Shown in pieces: positions 1-6,946 of a DNA stretch of 12,271 nt. Below the pieces are notes generated by a model. It saw nothing but the letters and a program-made list of their open reading frames with translations, searched no databases and had not been told where the DNA came from. The DNA is from an uncultured Bacillus sp. (lineage in GTDB: Bacteria; Bacillota; Bacilli; Bacillales; DSM-1321), in contig CAKQBC010000040.1 in the NCBI GenBank assembly GCA_934215995.1, positions 1 through 12,271 on the forward strand, read 5' to 3'. Made by a program: the position numbers and the translations under genes. Position 1 is the first letter of the stretch. Every line of letters begins with the position of its first letter.

Positions 1-606
1 GATGTAGACGTGAAAGGGCTCATTGCCGGGGCGGGGATTGTCGGGCTTGCAGTCGGTTTCGGGGCGCAAAGCCTGGTCAAAGATGTCATTACAGGATTTT
101 TCATCATATTTGAAGATCAATTTGCAGTCGGTGATTATATCCGCATAGGGCAGATTGAAGGAACCGTGCAGATGATCGGCTTGCGAACTACGAAGATTAC
201 TGCAGTCACAGGTGAAGTGAATATCATTCCGAATGGGAATATAATGGAAGTCACAAACTTCTCCATAAACAATAGCGTTGCCATTCTCGATATCGGAATT
301 GCTTATGAAGGGAATATTGATAAGGCTGAAAAAGTGATTAACGAAGTTCTGGAAAAGATGCCGGAGAAATACGAAGAAATTGTCGGCACGCCTAAATTTT
401 TAGGGGTCCAGAACCTTGCTCCATCCGAAGTGGTTTTGCGAATTTGGGCTGAGACATTGCCGATGCAGCATTTCTACATTTCGAGGGAACTTCGCCGCGA
501 ACTGAAAGAAGCATTGGATGCGAACGGGATTGAAATTCCTTATCCGCGCATGGTAATGTATAATCGAAATGATACGGACGGAAAAGTGCAAGCCTCACGG
601 CAATAA
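1..606 (+). CDS. MscS-family small-conductance mechanosensitive channel, 5' end cut off
   Basis: This is the C-terminal 201 residues of a mechanosensitive channel of the MscS family, which opens on membrane tension to release solutes after osmotic downshock. The frame is open from base 1, so the gene begins before the window; the GTG at 10 is an internal valine, not a start. The visible part opens in the Gly/Ala-rich pore helix (GLIAGAGIVGLAVGFGAQSL, TM3), then QSLVKDVITGFFIIFEDQF, followed by the beta domain (GDYIRIGQIEGTVQMIGLRTT, GEVNIIPNGNI) and an alpha/beta C-terminal domain. The first two membrane helices are missing because of the window edge. The tail after about residue 185 is hydrophilic. 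The next gene starts 15 nt downstream with no terminator between, so the two are probably co-transcribed. Family assignment is firm; the exact paralogue is not decided. Confidence 0.93.
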   Translation, partial: DVDVKGLIAGAGIVGLAVGFGAQSLVKDVITGFFIIFEDQFAVGDYIRIGQIEGTVQMIGLRTTKITAVTGEVNIIPNGNIMEVTNFSINNSVAILDIGIAYEGNIDKAEKVINEVLEKMPEKYEEIVGTPKFLGVQNLAPSEVVLRIWAETLPMQHFYISRELRRELKEALDANGIEIPYPRMVMYNRNDTDGKVQASRQ

Positions 607-621
607 TGGAGGTATGGATTG

Positions 622-819
622 ATGGAAACGAAAGAGTTTGGATTAAATGATATTGTGGAAATGAAAAAACCTCATCCATGCGGGGCCAATAAGTGGAAGG
701 TCATTCGCCTTGGCATGGATATCCGCATTAAATGTGAAGGCTGCGGGCACAGTGTCCTGATCCCGAGGAAGGAATTCAGCAGGAAGCTCAAGAAAATCCT
801 TGTGAAGCATGAAGAATAA
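622..819 (+). CDS. DUF951 small protein, YyzM-like, possible zinc ribbon
   Basis: A 65-residue protein closely resembling Bacillus YyzM (DUF951), a conserved family of unknown function that lies next to ychF in many Firmicutes. It contains an HPCG motif (His18, Cys20) and a CEGCGH motif (Cys38, Cys41, His43), which together could hold a metal ion. The tail is lysine-rich (SRKLKKILVKHEE), which would suit nucleic acid or ribosome contact, but this is inference. The ATG at 622 is preferred: GGAGG at 608-612 stands 9 nt upstream. An in-frame TTG at 619 would add one residue and cannot be excluded. The gene follows the MscS gene by 15 nt and its stop codon lies inside the loop of a terminator hairpin, so it is the last gene of that transcript. 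Confidence 0.9.
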   Translation: METKEFGLNDIVEMKKPHPCGANKWKVIRLGMDIRIKCEGCGHSVLIPRKEFSRKLKKILVKHEE

Positions 820-835
820 TCATGCTTCTTTATTT
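804..835 (+). terminator. Rho-independent terminator overlapping the end of the DUF951 gene
   Basis: A perfect 9-bp stem (804-812 with 820-828, GAAGCATGA/TCATGCTTC) and a 7-nt loop are followed by TTTATTTTT. The last codons of the DUF951 gene form the left arm and its TAA stop lies in the loop, so the terminator is partly coding sequence. Confidence 0.85.
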
Positions 836-855
836 TTGGGGTGAATCGGCGCCAC

Positions 856-884
856 TTGTCTTTTCGAACAGTAACTTCTATAAT
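856..884 (+). promoter_or_regulatory. Sigma-A-type promoter for ychF
   Basis: TTGTCT (856-861) and a consensus TATAAT (879-884) are separated by 17 bp. Transcription would begin near 891, giving a 5' leader of about 110 nt before ychF. It lies just after the preceding terminator, as expected for an independent transcript. Confidence 0.8.
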
Positions 885-963
885 TGGTAGAGGTTTATGA
901 TTATGTATATACATTTTATTGGGCTGCCAATTTAATATATTTTTTGCCGGGCTATTCAGGGAA

Positions 964-979
964 TATTGGCCGGCCAATA
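964..979. promoter_or_regulatory. 16-bp perfect palindrome in the ychF leader
   Basis: TATTGGCCGGCCAATA is a perfect 16-bp palindrome ending 4 nt before the AGAGGAG ribosome binding site of ychF. It could be a DNA operator downstream of the promoter. As RNA it has no loop unless the central GGCC opens. No matching regulator is known to me, so the role is open. Confidence 0.4.
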
Positions 980-1000
980 CTTAGAGGAGTGAAGAATCAC

Positions 1001-2101
1001 ATGGCTTTAACCGCTGGAATCGTCGGATTGCCGAACGTTGGCAAGTCGACTTTATTTAATGCAATTACCCAAGCAGGTGCTGAATCTGCGAACTATCCAT
1101 TCTGTACGATCGATCCGAACGTTGGGATTGTTGAAGTTCCTGACCACCGTCTTCAAAAGCTGACTGAACTGGTACAGCCTAAGAAAACGGTGCCTACTAC
1201 ATTTGAATTTACAGACATTGCCGGAATCGTAAAAGGTGCGAGCAAAGGAGAAGGGTTGGGGAATAAATTCTTGTCCCATATCCGCCAGGTGGATGCGATT
1301 TGCCAGGTTGTCCGTTGTTTCGAAGACGAAAACATCACGCACGTAGCTGGTAAAGTCGATCCGATTGAAGACATTGAAGTCATCAATCTGGAATTGATTC
1401 TGGCTGACCTTGAATCTGTAGACAAACGAATCGCCCGTGTTGCGAAGATGGCCAAACAGAAAGATAAAGAGGCTATGTTCGAACATGATATTTTAGTGCG
1501 CCTGAAAGAAGCGTTCGAAAATGAACAGCCAGCCCGTACGGTTGAGTTCACAGAAGAAGAAATGCGCGTCGTGAAAATGATGCACTTGCTGACAATCAAG
1601 CCGGTCCTTTACGTTGCTAACGTCAGCGAAGATGATGTTGCAGATCCATCCGGCAACCCGCATGTACAGAAGGTACGTGAATTTGCTGAGAAGGACAACG
1701 CAGAAGTAATCGTTGTCTGCGCAAAAATAGAATCGGAGATCGCTGAGCTTGAAGGCGAGGAAAAAGAAATGTTCCTGTCAGAGCTGGGCATCCCTGAGTC
1801 TGGGCTTGATCAGCTGATCCGCGCTGCTTACCACCTGCTTGGTTTGGCAACTTACTTCACTGCGGGTGTACAGGAAGTCCGTGCCTGGACATTCATCCAA
1901 GGAATGAAAGCCCCTCAATGTGCCGGCATCATTCACTCCGACTTCGAAAGAGGCTTCATCCGTGCAGAAACCGTATCCTACAATGACTTGTTGGCGGGAG
2001 GAAGCATGGCAGCTGCCCGTGAAGCTGGAAAGGTACGCCTGGAAGGAAAAGAATATATTGTTCAGGATGGAGATGTTATCCACTTCCGTTTCAATGTATA
2101 A
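1001..2101 (+). CDS. ychF: YchF/OLA1-type ribosome-associated NTPase
   Basis: A 366-residue Obg-related P-loop protein, the usual length of bacterial YchF (YyaF in Bacillus). YchF binds ribosomes and hydrolyses ATP in preference to GTP; it is linked to stress responses and translation quality. G1 is GLPNVGKST (residues 9-17) and G3 is DIAG (72-75). The G4 position reads NVSE (207-210) instead of NKxD, which is the YchF/OLA1 signature behind ATP preference. A helical insertion (about 130-200) and a C-terminal TGS domain (about 280-363, ending VQDGDVIHFRFNV) complete the family layout. The ATG at 1001 is chosen because the conserved N-terminus MALTAGIVGLPNVG begins there and AGAGGAG lies at 983-989. 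The open frame continues upstream to a TTG overlapping the promoter -10, which cannot be the start. The gene appears to be transcribed alone. Confidence 0.97.
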   Translation: MALTAGIVGLPNVGKSTLFNAITQAGAESANYPFCTIDPNVGIVEVPDHRLQKLTELVQPKKTVPTTFEFTDIAGIVKGASKGEGLGNKFLSHIRQVDAICQVVRCFEDENITHVAGKVDPIEDIEVINLELILADLESVDKRIARVAKMAKQKDKEAMFEHDILVRLKEAFENEQPARTVEFTEEEMRVVKMMHLLTIKPVLYVANVSEDDVADPSGNPHVQKVREFAEKDNAEVIVVCAKIESEIAELEGEEKEMFLSELGIPESGLDQLIRAAYHLLGLATYFTAGVQEVRAWTFIQGMKAPQCAGIIHSDFERGFIRAETVSYNDLLAGGSMAAAREAGKVRLEGKEYIVQDGDVIHFRFNV

Positions 2102-2155
2102 CCAAAGAACGTATGCATATTCAGTTCTGAAAGCTGGATAATTTGTATAAAGGGG

Positions 2156-2327
2156 AAAATCAGGCTTTTTCAGCCTGATTCAGACTGTTGACAAACGCTC
2201 GCATTCTTCGTTGCTTGCCCGGCTCGACTGACAAACGTTTTCAATCAGTCTGATGTGCAGCTTCAAAGGAAAATGCTTATAATTGAATTTGTCTACACAC
2301 TGAATCAGGCTTTTTCAGCCTGATTTT
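2156..2327. repeat. Palindromic intergenic repeat element (MITE/REP-like) after ychF
   Basis: About 170 bp with long imperfect terminal inverted repeats. A 23-nt hairpin unit (9-bp stem AATCAGGCT/AGCCTGATT, loop TTTTC) occurs as exact direct copies at 2158-2180 and 2303-2325. Just inside these are TCAGACTGTTGACAAACG (2180-2197) and its imperfect inverse TTTGTCTACACACTGA (2288-2303, 13 of 16 matching). A further inverse copy lies at 2236-2253 (14 of 18 matching), and TGACAAACG is repeated directly at 2189-2197 and 2229-2237. There is no open frame of note and no transposase. The structure suggests a small non-autonomous element or a dispersed intergenic repeat that also supplies a terminator. 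Copy number elsewhere cannot be judged from one window. Confidence 0.6.
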
Positions 2328-2329
2328 TT
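2303..2329 (+). terminator. Probable terminator of ychF (second hairpin copy)
   Basis: A 9-bp stem (2303-2311 with 2317-2325) with a 5-nt loop is followed by four further T residues, the only copy of this hairpin with a U-tract. The identical hairpin at 2158-2180 is followed by CAGACTG and is unlikely to terminate alone. A ychF transcript would therefore run through the repeat element. Confidence 0.75.
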
Positions 2330-2349
2330 CATTGATTCGATGCCGTGCA

Positions 2350-2378
2350 TTGCAATAGGCATCATCTTATGCTATACT
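2350..2378 (+). promoter_or_regulatory. Extended -10 promoter of the rpsF-ssb-rpsR operon
   Basis: TTGCAA (2350-2355), a 17-bp spacer and TATACT (2373-2378), with TG at 2370-2371 giving an extended -10 (TGCTATACT). The start would be near 2385, leaving a leader of about 70 nt. This fits a strong ribosomal protein operon promoter. Confidence 0.82.
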
Positions 2379-2406
2379 TTCTATTCGTGAGTAATTAAAA
2401 TTAATT

Positions 2407-2449
2407 GCTCCTTGCCCATATATGGGCCGTTTAGTCCAAAAGGAGGTGA
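2407..2449 (+). promoter_or_regulatory. Putative S6:S18 autoregulatory leader of rpsF
   Basis: The leader can fold so that CTCCTT (2408-2413) pairs with AAGGAG (2440-2445), hiding the rpsF Shine-Dalgarno. Inside, the palindrome GCCCATATATGGGC (2414-2427) forms a hairpin, directly followed by CCGTTT, so a CCG lies at 2427-2429 at the helix junction. The known S6:S18 operon leader uses a conserved CCG next to a hairpin to bind the S6-S18 complex and repress translation. Position, SD pairing and CCG all fit that class. The match to the class is from memory, not an alignment. Confidence 0.7.
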
Positions 2450-2454
2450 CAGTG

Positions 2455-2742
2455 ATGAGAAAGTATGAAATTATGTACATCATCCGTCCAAATATCGAGG
2501 AAGAAGCTAAAAAAGCTTTGGTTGAGCGTTTCAACACAATCCTAACTGATAATGGTGCGGAAATTACAGAAACAAAAGAATGGGGCAAGCGCCGTCTTGC
2601 ATACGAAATCAATGACTTCCGCGATGGCTTCTACATGATCCTTAAAGTACAAGCTACAGCAGCGGCAGTTCAAGAATTCGACCGTCTTGCTAAAATCAAC
2701 GAAGATATCATTCGCCACATGGTGACAAAAGACGAAGCTTAA
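2455..2742 (+). CDS. rpsF: 30S ribosomal protein S6
   Basis: A 95-residue S6 protein, the same length as Bacillus S6. S6 dimerises with S18 and binds the platform of the 30S subunit. The sequence [17 protein letters not shown], the core [27 protein letters not shown] and the acidic tail (MVTKDEA) are characteristic. The ATG at 2455 follows a near-perfect anti-16S match, AAAGGAGGTGA (2439-2449), with 8 nt from GGAGG to the start. An in-frame ATG at 2422 lies in the leader hairpin and is rejected. It is the first gene of an operon with ssb and rpsR; its protein partner S18 is encoded two genes downstream, consistent with joint feedback on the leader. Confidence 0.98.
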   Translation: MRKYEIMYIIRPNIEEEAKKALVERFNTILTDNGAEITETKEWGKRRLAYEINDFRDGFYMILKVQATAAAVQEFDRLAKINEDIIRHMVTKDEA

Positions 2743-2769
2743 TTATAAATGATTCATAAAAATGCTGCT

Positions 2770-2792
2770 CAAAATGCCAATGGGACATTTTG
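2770..2792 (+). other. Hairpin between rpsF and ssb
   Basis: CAAAATG (2770-2776) pairs with CATTTTG (2786-2792) around a 9-nt loop, ending 5 nt before the ssb ribosome binding site GGGAG. There is no T-tract, so it is not a terminator; it may be a processing or mRNA stability site. Confidence 0.35.
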
Positions 2793-2811
2793 AAGAAGGG
2801 AGTTGATTCTG

Positions 2812-3327
2812 ATGATGAACCGTGTAGTTCTTGTTGGACGTTTGACGAAAGACCCAGATTTACGCTATACACCTAGTGGAGTGCCGGTGGCAACCTTCAC
2901 TCTTGCTGTCAATCGGACATTCTCTAACCAGCAAGGCGAACGTGAAGCCGACTTCATTAACTGTGTTGTTTGGCGCAAACCTGCTGAAAACGTGGCTAAT
3001 TTCCTTAAAAAAGGAAGCTTGGCTGGTGTTGACGGCCGCATCCAGACGCGTAATTACGAGGGTCAGGACGGAAAACGTGTCTATGTCACAGAAGTTGTAG
3101 CTGAAAGTGTGCAATTTTTGGAGCCTAAGGGTTCAGGCGGAAGAAATGAAAGTTCGTTTGGAGGCGGCGCTCCAAGAGATGATTACTCATCTTCTTATGG
3201 ACAAGGCCGTGGCCAAAATCAGAATCAAAACCAGCAGCGGGGCGGAAATTACACTCGTGTAGATGATGATCCATTTGCAAATGGCGGTCAAACAATCGAC
3301 ATTTCAGATGACGATCTTCCGTTCTAA
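2812..3327 (+). CDS. ssb: Single-stranded DNA-binding protein (SsbA-type)
   Basis: A 171-residue essential-type SSB that coats single-stranded DNA as a tetramer at replication forks and recruits partner proteins. The N-terminal OB fold (about 1-105) begins [20 protein letters not shown] and includes [22 protein letters not shown] Gly/Gln/Asn-rich disordered linker (about 110-160) leads to DDDLPF at residues 166-171, the partner-binding tip. The ATG at 2812 matches the MLNRVVLVG start of Bacillus SsbA and has GGGAG (2798-2802) 9 nt upstream. The next ATG (2815) is equally in frame but worse for homology. Lying between rpsF and rpsR, it is co-expressed with ribosome synthesis; this arrangement is conserved in Bacilli. 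Confidence 0.97.
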   Translation: MMNRVVLVGRLTKDPDLRYTPSGVPVATFTLAVNRTFSNQQGEREADFINCVVWRKPAENVANFLKKGSLAGVDGRIQTRNYEGQDGKRVYVTEVVAESVQFLEPKGSGGRNESSFGGGAPRDDYSSSYGQGRGQNQNQNQQRGGNYTRVDDDPFANGGQTIDISDDDLPF

Positions 3328-3356
3328 TAGAAAATATACAGTAAGGGAGGATATAA

Positions 3357-3602
<246 letters not shown>

Positions 3603-3607
3603 TCACT

Positions 3608-3643
3608 AAAAAAGGCACATGAATTGCTTCATGTGCCTTTTTT
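3608..3643. terminator. Strong terminator of the rpsF-ssb-rpsR operon
   Basis: A 16-bp stem (3608-3623 with 3628-3643) with a 4-nt loop TTGC. The arms carry six A on the left and six T on the right, so it could also work in the opposite direction. Confidence 0.93.
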
Positions 3644-3911
3644 ATGTCCAAAGGGGAAAAACAAAGCGGTGTATGGCGCTGAAATCAACCTGGATTTATG
3701 CAGCGAAGGGGCCTTTGTAAGCTGGAAGCCGTTAGCTGTATCCTTTTCTTGAAGATATTACATATCCCGTCAGAAGTTATGAGGCTCAAAAATATGGTAC
3801 AATCTTAACGTTGGTCCATTATAAAAGTGAGGCTTTCATCCAGCGTGCAATTACCATCTAAAGTGCTTAACTGGATTAAAATGACAACTACCCCCATCCA
3901 AGGCAGTAAGT

Positions 3912-3941
3912 TTGAAGGAGAAGGGGTATAATAGATACAAT
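3912..3941 (+). promoter_or_regulatory. Possible promoter of yybS-gdpP-rplI
   Basis: TTGAAG (3912-3917) and TACAAT (3936-3941) are spaced by 18 bp. A better -10 hexamer, TATAAT (3927-3932), overlaps the spacer but has no convincing -35. Either could drive yybS, whose start lies 50-60 nt further on. Confidence 0.45.
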
Positions 3942-3990
3942 ACATATTAGACAAAAACTTTCTGAACCAAGCGAAAGGAGAAACAAGGTA

Positions 3991-4932
3991 TTGAATAATG
4001 GTAGACGAGTTGCGGAGAGTGGGGTTTTTCTGGGCGTATTCGCCATTCTTCTTTTGATTTCAACATATTTTCCTTTTCTCAGCATCATTGCCACCTTCTT
4101 TTTGCCAACCCCTTTTATACTGATTGCCGAGCGAAACAGCAGGGGATGGTCCCTCTTGTTCCTGATGGCTGCCTGCCTGTTGACGATCATCATCAGCAGT
4201 ATAATGACTTTGCCTTTGACCATCATGTTTGGCTTGATCGGGATTGTGATGGGGTGGTATTTGCAGAAAGACGGAAATAGGCTTCAAATGTATATTTTGG
4301 CCAGTCTGATTTGCATTTTTGGGTTTATCTTTACATACGCGGGTTCCATTTTGCTTTTTGATATCGATATTTTCAATGATAGCCTGAATGTGGTGAATGA
4401 ATCATTGGAGCAGTCTGCGGCTGTCATGGAGGCTATGGGACAAACCGAGCAGGTGGATGCCCTTAAGGAAAACATGGCAAAAACGATGGAAACGCTGCAG
4501 CAGCTGCTGCCAAGCCTGTTCATCTTATCCGGCCTATTTGTAACCGGGTTGCTTTTTTTGTTCAATAAACCAATCATTAACCGATTCTGCAAAAATAAGC
4601 TGACTATAGGGCCTGTACGCAATATTCAGTTGCCGAAAAGCCTTTTGTGGTACTATCTGCTGACCATGATCATCAGTTTGTTCGTTACAGTGGATGCGGA
4701 TCATTTTCTTTTTACGGCGATTCTCAATATTATGTTCTGCCTGCAATTTTTTATGCTTTTGCAGGGGATATCCTTCATGTTCTTTTTCAGCCATGCGAAA
4801 AAATGGCATAAAGCTGTTCCAGTTACAATTGTCGTGCTCTCTTTTATATTGCCTCCTGTATCACCGATTATCAGGATACTGGGTATAATAGATTTAGGCT
4901 TTAATCTGAGGGAGAGAATTGGTTCAGCATAA
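3991..4932 (+). CDS. DUF2232 multi-pass membrane protein, YybS-like
   Basis: A 313-residue integral membrane protein of the YybS/DUF2232 family, of unknown function and usually found directly before gdpP. About eight hydrophobic segments are visible, near residues 11-30, 31-46, 53-73, 74-91, 99-123, 175-191, 217-233 and 238-266, plus a last one at about 275-303. A hydrophilic, helix-prone stretch at about 125-170 (NVVNESLEQSAAVMEAMGQ...) separates the two halves. The TTG start at 3991 is supported by AAAGGAG (3974-3980) 10 nt upstream and by the good N-terminal match in length to Bacillus YybS. The fold suggests a transporter-like or ECF S-component-like protein, which is only inference. gdpP starts 43 nt downstream without a terminator. 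Confidence 0.88.
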   Translation: MNNGRRVAESGVFLGVFAILLLISTYFPFLSIIATFFLPTPFILIAERNSRGWSLLFLMAACLLTIIISSIMTLPLTIMFGLIGIVMGWYLQKDGNRLQMYILASLICIFGFIFTYAGSILLFDIDIFNDSLNVVNESLEQSAAVMEAMGQTEQVDALKENMAKTMETLQQLLPSLFILSGLFVTGLLFLFNKPIINRFCKNKLTIGPVRNIQLPKSLLWYYLLTMIISLFVTVDADHFLFTAILNIMFCLQFFMLLQGISFMFFFSHAKKWHKAVPVTIVVLSFILPPVSPIIRILGIIDLGFNLRERIGSA

Positions 4933-4975
4933 CGGTGCTGGCTTTTGAAAATAGAAGCTTTTAGGAGCTGAAGAA

Positions 4976-6946
4976 ATGTTGTCTAACGTAATTAGTAAAT
5001 CCATACGGTATCCGATATATGGAATGGTTGCAATTATATGCGTCCTGCTAATCGTCATTGCCTATTACCGGTGGTGGGTTGCCTTACTCATCCTGCCGAT
5101 TGTGATAGGGCTTATGTTTATTGCGATTAAATTGGAAATGATCAATAAGAAGGAAGTGGAGATGTATATCTCCTCCCTTTCTTCACGGCTGAAAAAAGTC
5201 GGGGAAGAAGCACTCCTTGAGATGCCGATTGGGATTGTTCTTTTGAATGACGATTTGGTTGTCGAATGGGCGAATCCCTATATATCATCATTTTTCAATG
5301 AAGATACCCTTGTCGGGCTGTCCTTATATGATTTCGCGGATACCCTGGTCCCAATCGTCAGGCAGGAAATGAATGCCGAAGTGCTGACGATCCATGATAA
5401 AAAGTTCCGTGTCATCCACAAAGCGGAGGAACGCCTCCTCTACTTCTTCGATATAACGGAACAGATTGAAATTGAAAAGATGTATGAAGAGGAAAGAACG
5501 GTCATTGCTATCATTTACCTCGATAATTATGACGAGCTGACACAAGCTATGGATGACAAAAGAAGAAGCAGCCTGAACAGCCTGGTTACATCACTCCTGG
5601 ATAAGTGGGCTAAACAGAACGGCGTTTTCCTAAAAAGGACATCTTCCGACCGGTTTATCGCAATTTTTAATGAATCCATCCTGCGGAAGCTGGAAGCGTC
5701 GAAGTTTAGTATATTAGATGAAATCCGTGAAACGACAGCCAAAGAGCATGTTGCACTGACATTAAGCATCGGTGTAGGATGCGGCGAATTATCGCTGCCC
5801 GAACTGGGTTTGGTCGCACAATCGAGCCTTGATTTGGCATTGGGGCGCGGAGGAGACCAGGTTGCCATTAAGCTGCCGAACGGTAAAGCGCAGTTTTATG
5901 GCGGCAAAACAAACCCTGTCGAAAAAAGAACGAGGGTACGGGCGCGCGTCATTTCCCATGCATTGAAGGATCTGATCATAGACAGCGACAAGGTCATCGT
6001 CATGGGGCATAAGTTCCCTGATATGGACGCAATCGGATCGGCTATCGGAATATCGAAAGTGGCCAATATGAATGAGAGGGAGTCCTATATAGCCGTAAAC
6101 CACGATGAATTTGACACGGGCGTCAGGCGGCTTATGGAAGAAATCAGAGAAAAGCCGGACCTATACGGAAGGTTCATTTCGCCTGAAGATGCTTATGAAA
6201 TCAGCACGGAGGATACTCTTTTAGTGATTGTCGACACCCATAAGCCTTCAATGGTCATAGATGAAAAGCTGCTTAAAATAATGGACCGTGTCGTTGTGAT
6301 CGACCATCACAGGAGGGGCGAAGAGTTCATCAATAAAGCGCTGCTCGTCTATATGGAGCCATATGCATCATCAACTGCGGAGCTCGTGACTGAGCTATTG
6401 GAATACCAGGAAAAGAAAAATATCGACATGCTTGAGGCAACTGCTTTATTAGCTGGTATAATTGTTGATACAAAGAGTTTTACCTTACGGACAGGATCAA
6501 GGACCTTCGATGCTGCTTCCTATTTAAGAAGCCACGGGGCGGATACAGTGCTCGTTCAAAAGTTCCTGAAGGAAAGCCTGGATGTTTACCTGAAAAGAGC
6601 AAAGCTGATTGAGAGCTTTTCTATGTACGGCGAAGGGATTATCATTGCCCAAGGCAAGCAGGACCAAATCAATGAGCAGGTTCTGATTGCCCAGGCTGCA
6701 GATACATTATTGACGATGGACGGCATTGAAGCATCATTTGTCGTTTCTTTAAGGGATGAAGACCTTGTCAGCATCAGTGCGCGGTCTCTTGGGAAAGTCA
6801 ACGTGCAGCTTATTATGGAAGGCCTGAACGGAGGCGGACACTTGACCAATGCAGCAACCCAATTAGAAGGCGTCACGGTTGAGGAAGCCGTTGCACTTCT
6901 TAAGCAGATGATCGACAAGTATGAAGAAGGAGGAAATGGAAGATGA
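4976..6946 (+). CDS. gdpP: Cyclic-di-AMP phosphodiesterase GdpP (YybT)
   Basis: A 656-residue membrane-anchored phosphodiesterase that hydrolyses c-di-AMP to pApA, controlling a second messenger that governs potassium, osmolyte and cell wall homeostasis. Two membrane helices (about 15-32 and 34-52) are followed by a PAS domain (about 78-140). The GGDEF domain is degenerate (about 170-300; signature reads SSDRF at 223-227), as in known GdpP proteins, where it has no cyclase role. The DHH domain has His345, Asp349, Asp351, Asp420 and the DHH triad 443-445. The DHHA1 domain carries GGGH at 619-622. All metal ligands expected from the family are present. AGGAG (4963-4967) lies 8 nt before the ATG. 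The end overlaps rplI as ATGA, so the two are probably translationally coupled. Confidence 0.97.
   Translation: MLSNVISKSIRYPIYGMVAIICVLLIVIAYYRWWVALLILPIVIGLMFIAIKLEMINKKEVEMYISSLSSRLKKVGEEALLEMPIGIVLLNDDLVVEWANPYISSFFNEDTLVGLSLYDFADTLVPIVRQEMNAEVLTIHDKKFRVIHKAEERLLYFFDITEQIEIEKMYEEERTVIAIIYLDNYDELTQAMDDKRRSSLNSLVTSLLDKWAKQNGVFLKRTSSDRFIAIFNESILRKLEASKFSILDEIRETTAKEHVALTLSIGVGCGELSLPELGLVAQSSLDLALGRGGDQVAIKLPNGKAQFYGGKTNPVEKRTRVRARVISHALKDLIIDSDKVIVMGHKFPDMDAIGSAIGISKVANMNERESYIAVNHDEFDTGVRRLMEEIREKPDLYGRFISPEDAYEISTEDTLLVIVDTHKPSMVIDEKLLKIMDRVVVIDHHRRGEEFINKALLVYMEPYASSTAELVTELLEYQEKKNIDMLEATALLAGIIVDTKSFTLRTGSRTFDAASYLRSHGADTVLVQKFLKESLDVYLKRAKLIESFSMYGEGIIIAQGKQDQINEQVLIAQAADTLLTMDGIEASFVVSLRDEDLVSISARSLGKVNVQLIMEGLNGGGHLTNAATQLEGVTVEEAVALLKQMIDKYEEGGNGR

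Larger units (their letters stand above)
2102..2454. other. Intergenic region ychF-rpsF
   Basis: This 353-nt gap has no supported gene. It holds about 55 nt of unremarkable sequence after ychF, the palindromic element with the terminator, then the rpsF promoter and the structured rpsF leader, each listed separately. Confidence 0.8.
3603..3990. other. Intergenic region rpsR-yybS
   Basis: This 388-nt gap has no supported gene. After the terminator there is a possible hairpin with a 3-nt bulge (CGCTGAAATC 3677-3686 against GATTT 3693-3697 and CAGCG 3701-3705). A second -10-like site with extended TG (TGGTACAAT, ending 3803) lacks a good -35. The promoter nearest yybS is listed separately. A 15-codon ATG frame at 3673 has no ribosome binding site. 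Confidence 0.7.

Noticed and set aside
884..1000. Upstream extension of ychF to a TTG at 884
   Set aside because: The codon overlaps the promoter -10 and precedes the predicted transcription start; the conserved YchF N-terminus and ribosome binding site place the start at 1001.
1052..1599. Long antisense frames opposite ychF, dnaC, gdpP and purA
   Set aside because: They lack ribosome binding sites and recognisable protein sequence, and lie opposite well-conserved genes, so they are shadows of codon bias.
2278..2283. TATAAT inside the repeat element as an outward promoter
   Set aside because: The position 17 bp upstream reads GTGCAG, a poor -35, and transcription would run straight into the terminator hairpin.
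2422..2454. Earlier ATG for rpsF at 2422
   Set aside because: It lies within the leader hairpin, lacks a ribosome binding site, and the conserved S6 N-terminus begins at 2455 after a near-perfect Shine-Dalgarno.
3673..3720. 15-codon ATG frame between rpsR and yybS
   Set aside because: No ribosome binding site and no recognisable product.
4925..4946. CAGCA/TGCTG hairpin followed by GCTTTT at the end of yybS as a terminator
   Set aside because: The stem is only 5 bp and the T-run is four bases; read-through into gdpP is expected.
5636..5656. Loss of the GGDEF signature in gdpP (SSDRF) as a damaging mutation
   Set aside because: A degenerate GGDEF domain is a normal property of GdpP proteins.
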